Below are positions 20,774 through 22,165 of a DNA stretch of 22,165 nt, piece after piece. The stretch is taken from the IMG/VR virus record IMGVR_UViG_3300020183_000509, positions 1 to 22,165 of that record, one strand, 5' to 3'. The translations under genes and the position numbers were made by a program. Source of the stretch: a virus. Under the pieces are notes generated by a model. That model worked only from the letters and a program-made list of their open reading frames with translations, was not told the origin of the DNA and did no database searches. Within the stretch, counting starts at the first letter, position 1. The number at the start of each line of letters is the position of its first letter.

Positions 20774-22165
20774 TGTTGTTATTGTTGTTGTTATTTAAAT
20801 TATTATTTATTGTATTAAGAATTGTGTTTGTTGCTTGAATTGAGTCAATATTTCCACCTAAAGTTATGTTCCCAGAAGAAACTGCTTCTTGAATAGCATT
20901 TTGCGCTGCTTCAACTATTGTCCTGTTTTGCAAAGCTGTTTCAAATTGTTGTCTAATTGCGTTTCCTGCATTAGAATCGTAAATTTCGCTCATTTGTACA
21001 TTAACTAGTTCGACTAATGAAAAATAATCATAAGGCCAGTTGTAAGAATACCAATCAGTGGCATCTCCCGGCGCTTTTGGTAACGAGTATTTTTTAAAAT
21101 CTTCTATGTCATTTTTTAATTCTTGATAGCTTGTATTTGCTCTTTTCTTAATTTTGAATACTTTCGCCTTTACGTCATTGTTCTTTAATACATTTAACAG
21201 TTGTTGGTTCGCAAAAAGATCGTGTTCTAATGTTGTAATTTGTTCTTCGGGGACTAATCCAATTTGTGGAAGCGTTCCTTGCCAAATGTTAGCTAAATCT
21301 TGTTTGGTTAAAGTGTGCGAAAATTCTGCTATGTACATGTAAAACGGTTCTATATTTGTATTAAAAATCCAATTTAATTGCGGAGGAATGTTGTAATTAA
21401 CCATTGCATTCATTAAAACAAACAAAAAATTAGTTTTATCAATTTGTTCATTGCTTTCTAAGATTTTTTTAATTTCATAAATATTAAGCGCTTTGTAGTT
21501 GCTAGTTTTTAAGAAAGAATTAATTTCATTTTCGTTAATTCTAATACCAAAGATGTTTTTATTTTTGTATTTAGTTAAATCATCTCTAGAACCTCTAGCT
21601 GATTTAATTTCGGTAAACAAATTGTTATCTTTTTTTTGGTTATTAGAAATAAAAGGTAAAATAACAACAGCTTCACTAATAATTTTATTTTCTGCTAGCT
21701 GGCTAATAGATTTTGTTTCTTTTTTAAATCCACACACTTCTAATAGCGAATTTTCAAATCCCTCATCAGATAACGTAATTTGAATGCTGTTAAGATCCTC
21801 TGGAATTTCTCCTAAACGATTCCAAATGCCGTTGATAGAGGAATAGTTTGTTATAGTTTTAGAAGTAAAAGCACCAGCAACCTGTTGAGACAAAACATCA
21901 AGAATGTACTTTTCTCCATAAAGAAAAAAACGGCTAACATCTTCAGAACTTAAAGAAGCGTCGGCTATTGTGTTGACATAATTAATTAATGGTGTTTCAA
22001 ATTTAGTTTTTATAACCCATTTTTTATCAGAAGTTTCTCCTTCAGAAGCAGCTATTGGCATTCCAGTGATAGAATCAAACGATAATTTTTGAGTTTCTAA
22101 AATATCAGTTAAATACAAAGAACTTTGTAACGGCATCCTATGAACAAATGAAGTTGAAGCAGTTG
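20766..22165 (-). CDS. Large virion structural protein, 3' part (runs off right edge)
   Basis: At least 466 codons are visible. An ATG at 22136 could be the start (456 aa), but AGG directly touches it, leaving no usable SD spacing. The same frame stays open to the right edge (TASTSFVHR before MPLQ), so the gene probably begins outside the window. The protein is mostly helical and Asn/Ile-rich, with a distinctive 'YSYNWPYDYFSLVELVNVQM' near the C-terminal third, and ends in a helical linker plus an Asn run (LNNNNNNNNG). I recall similar 'NWPYD-FSLVEL' segments in large-phage structural proteins but cannot name a role. The 3' end overlaps the 276-aa gene by 8 bases. Confidence 0.68.
   Translation of the reverse strand, partial: TASTSFVHRMPLQSSLYLTDILETQKLSFDSITGMPIAASEGETSDKKWVIKTKFETPLINYVNTIADASLSSEDVSRFFLYGEKYILDVLSQQVAGAFTSKTITNYSSINGIWNRLGEIPEDLNSIQITLSDEGFENSLLEVCGFKKETKSISQLAENKIISEAVVILPFISNNQKKDNNLFTEIKSARGSRDDLTKYKNKNIFGIRINENEINSFLKTSNYKALNIYEIKKILESNEQIDKTNFLFVLMNAMVNYNIPPQLNWIFNTNIEPFYMYIAEFSHTLTKQDLANIWQGTLPQIGLVPEEQITTLEHDLFANQQLLNVLKNNDVKAKVFKIKKRANTSYQELKNDIEDFKKYSLPKAPGDATDWYSYNWPYDYFSLVELVNVQMSEIYDSNAGNAIRQQFETALQNRTIVEAAQNAIQEAVSSGNITLGGNIDSIQATNTILNTINNNLNNNNNNNNG

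Overview
The window is a stretch of a tailed-phage genome, most likely a contractile-tailed (T4-like, marine or aquatic type) virus of a Gram-negative-like host. The grounds are: every credible gene lies on the minus strand; genes are packed with 0-40 base gaps or short overlaps; clear Shine-Dalgarno sites are common; the DNA is AT-rich; and a phage replication/recombination set sits next to virion genes. One protein resembles T4 gp15, the tail-sheath stabiliser, which argues for a myovirus. The host cannot be determined from this window. No tRNA, rRNA, CRISPR array, transposase or integrase was seen, and no gene-free stretch exceeds 300 bases.

Read in the direction of transcription (right to left), the window holds these blocks. 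(1) About 22165-13233: a run of virion structural genes. It has three large AT-rich proteins with no recognised fold (at least 466 aa running off the right edge, 728 aa, 725 aa), two smaller proteins sharing an N-terminal 'LT..G+..L..G.F..(F).DD.I.Y' motif, and a 299-aa protein whose reading frame continues 93 more codons past an in-frame TAG, followed by a 64-aa gene. (2) 13213-11230: a 302-aa protein that is a paralogue of the TAG-interrupted protein, then the gp15-like protein. (3) 11190-5195: a host-recognition block of low-complexity, Ser/Thr/Gly/Ala-rich adhesin or fibre genes. Three of them share a C-terminal domain, and the last carries a peptidase S74 chaperone domain. A strong terminator and two small helical or coiled-coil genes interrupt this block. 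(4) 5187-182: nucleic-acid genes, namely a RuvC-like resolvase, a DnaG-type primase with zinc ribbon and TOPRIM, a small acidic protein, a terminator, and a single-chain Mre11-Rad50 (SbcD-SbcC) fusion. (5) The left edge holds the first 57 codons of a small membrane protein.

Blocks 1-3 probably build tail, neck and adhesion structures late in infection. Block 4 handles priming, recombination-dependent replication and branch resolution. The best candidate for undescribed biology is the amber-interrupted virion protein at 13429-14610. Its C-terminal domain is conserved in the neighbouring intact paralogue, has no start codon of its own, and ends one base before the next gene's ATG. This suggests stop-codon readthrough or a very recent nonsense mutation. 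The fused Mre11-Rad50 with a widened zinc hook is the second.
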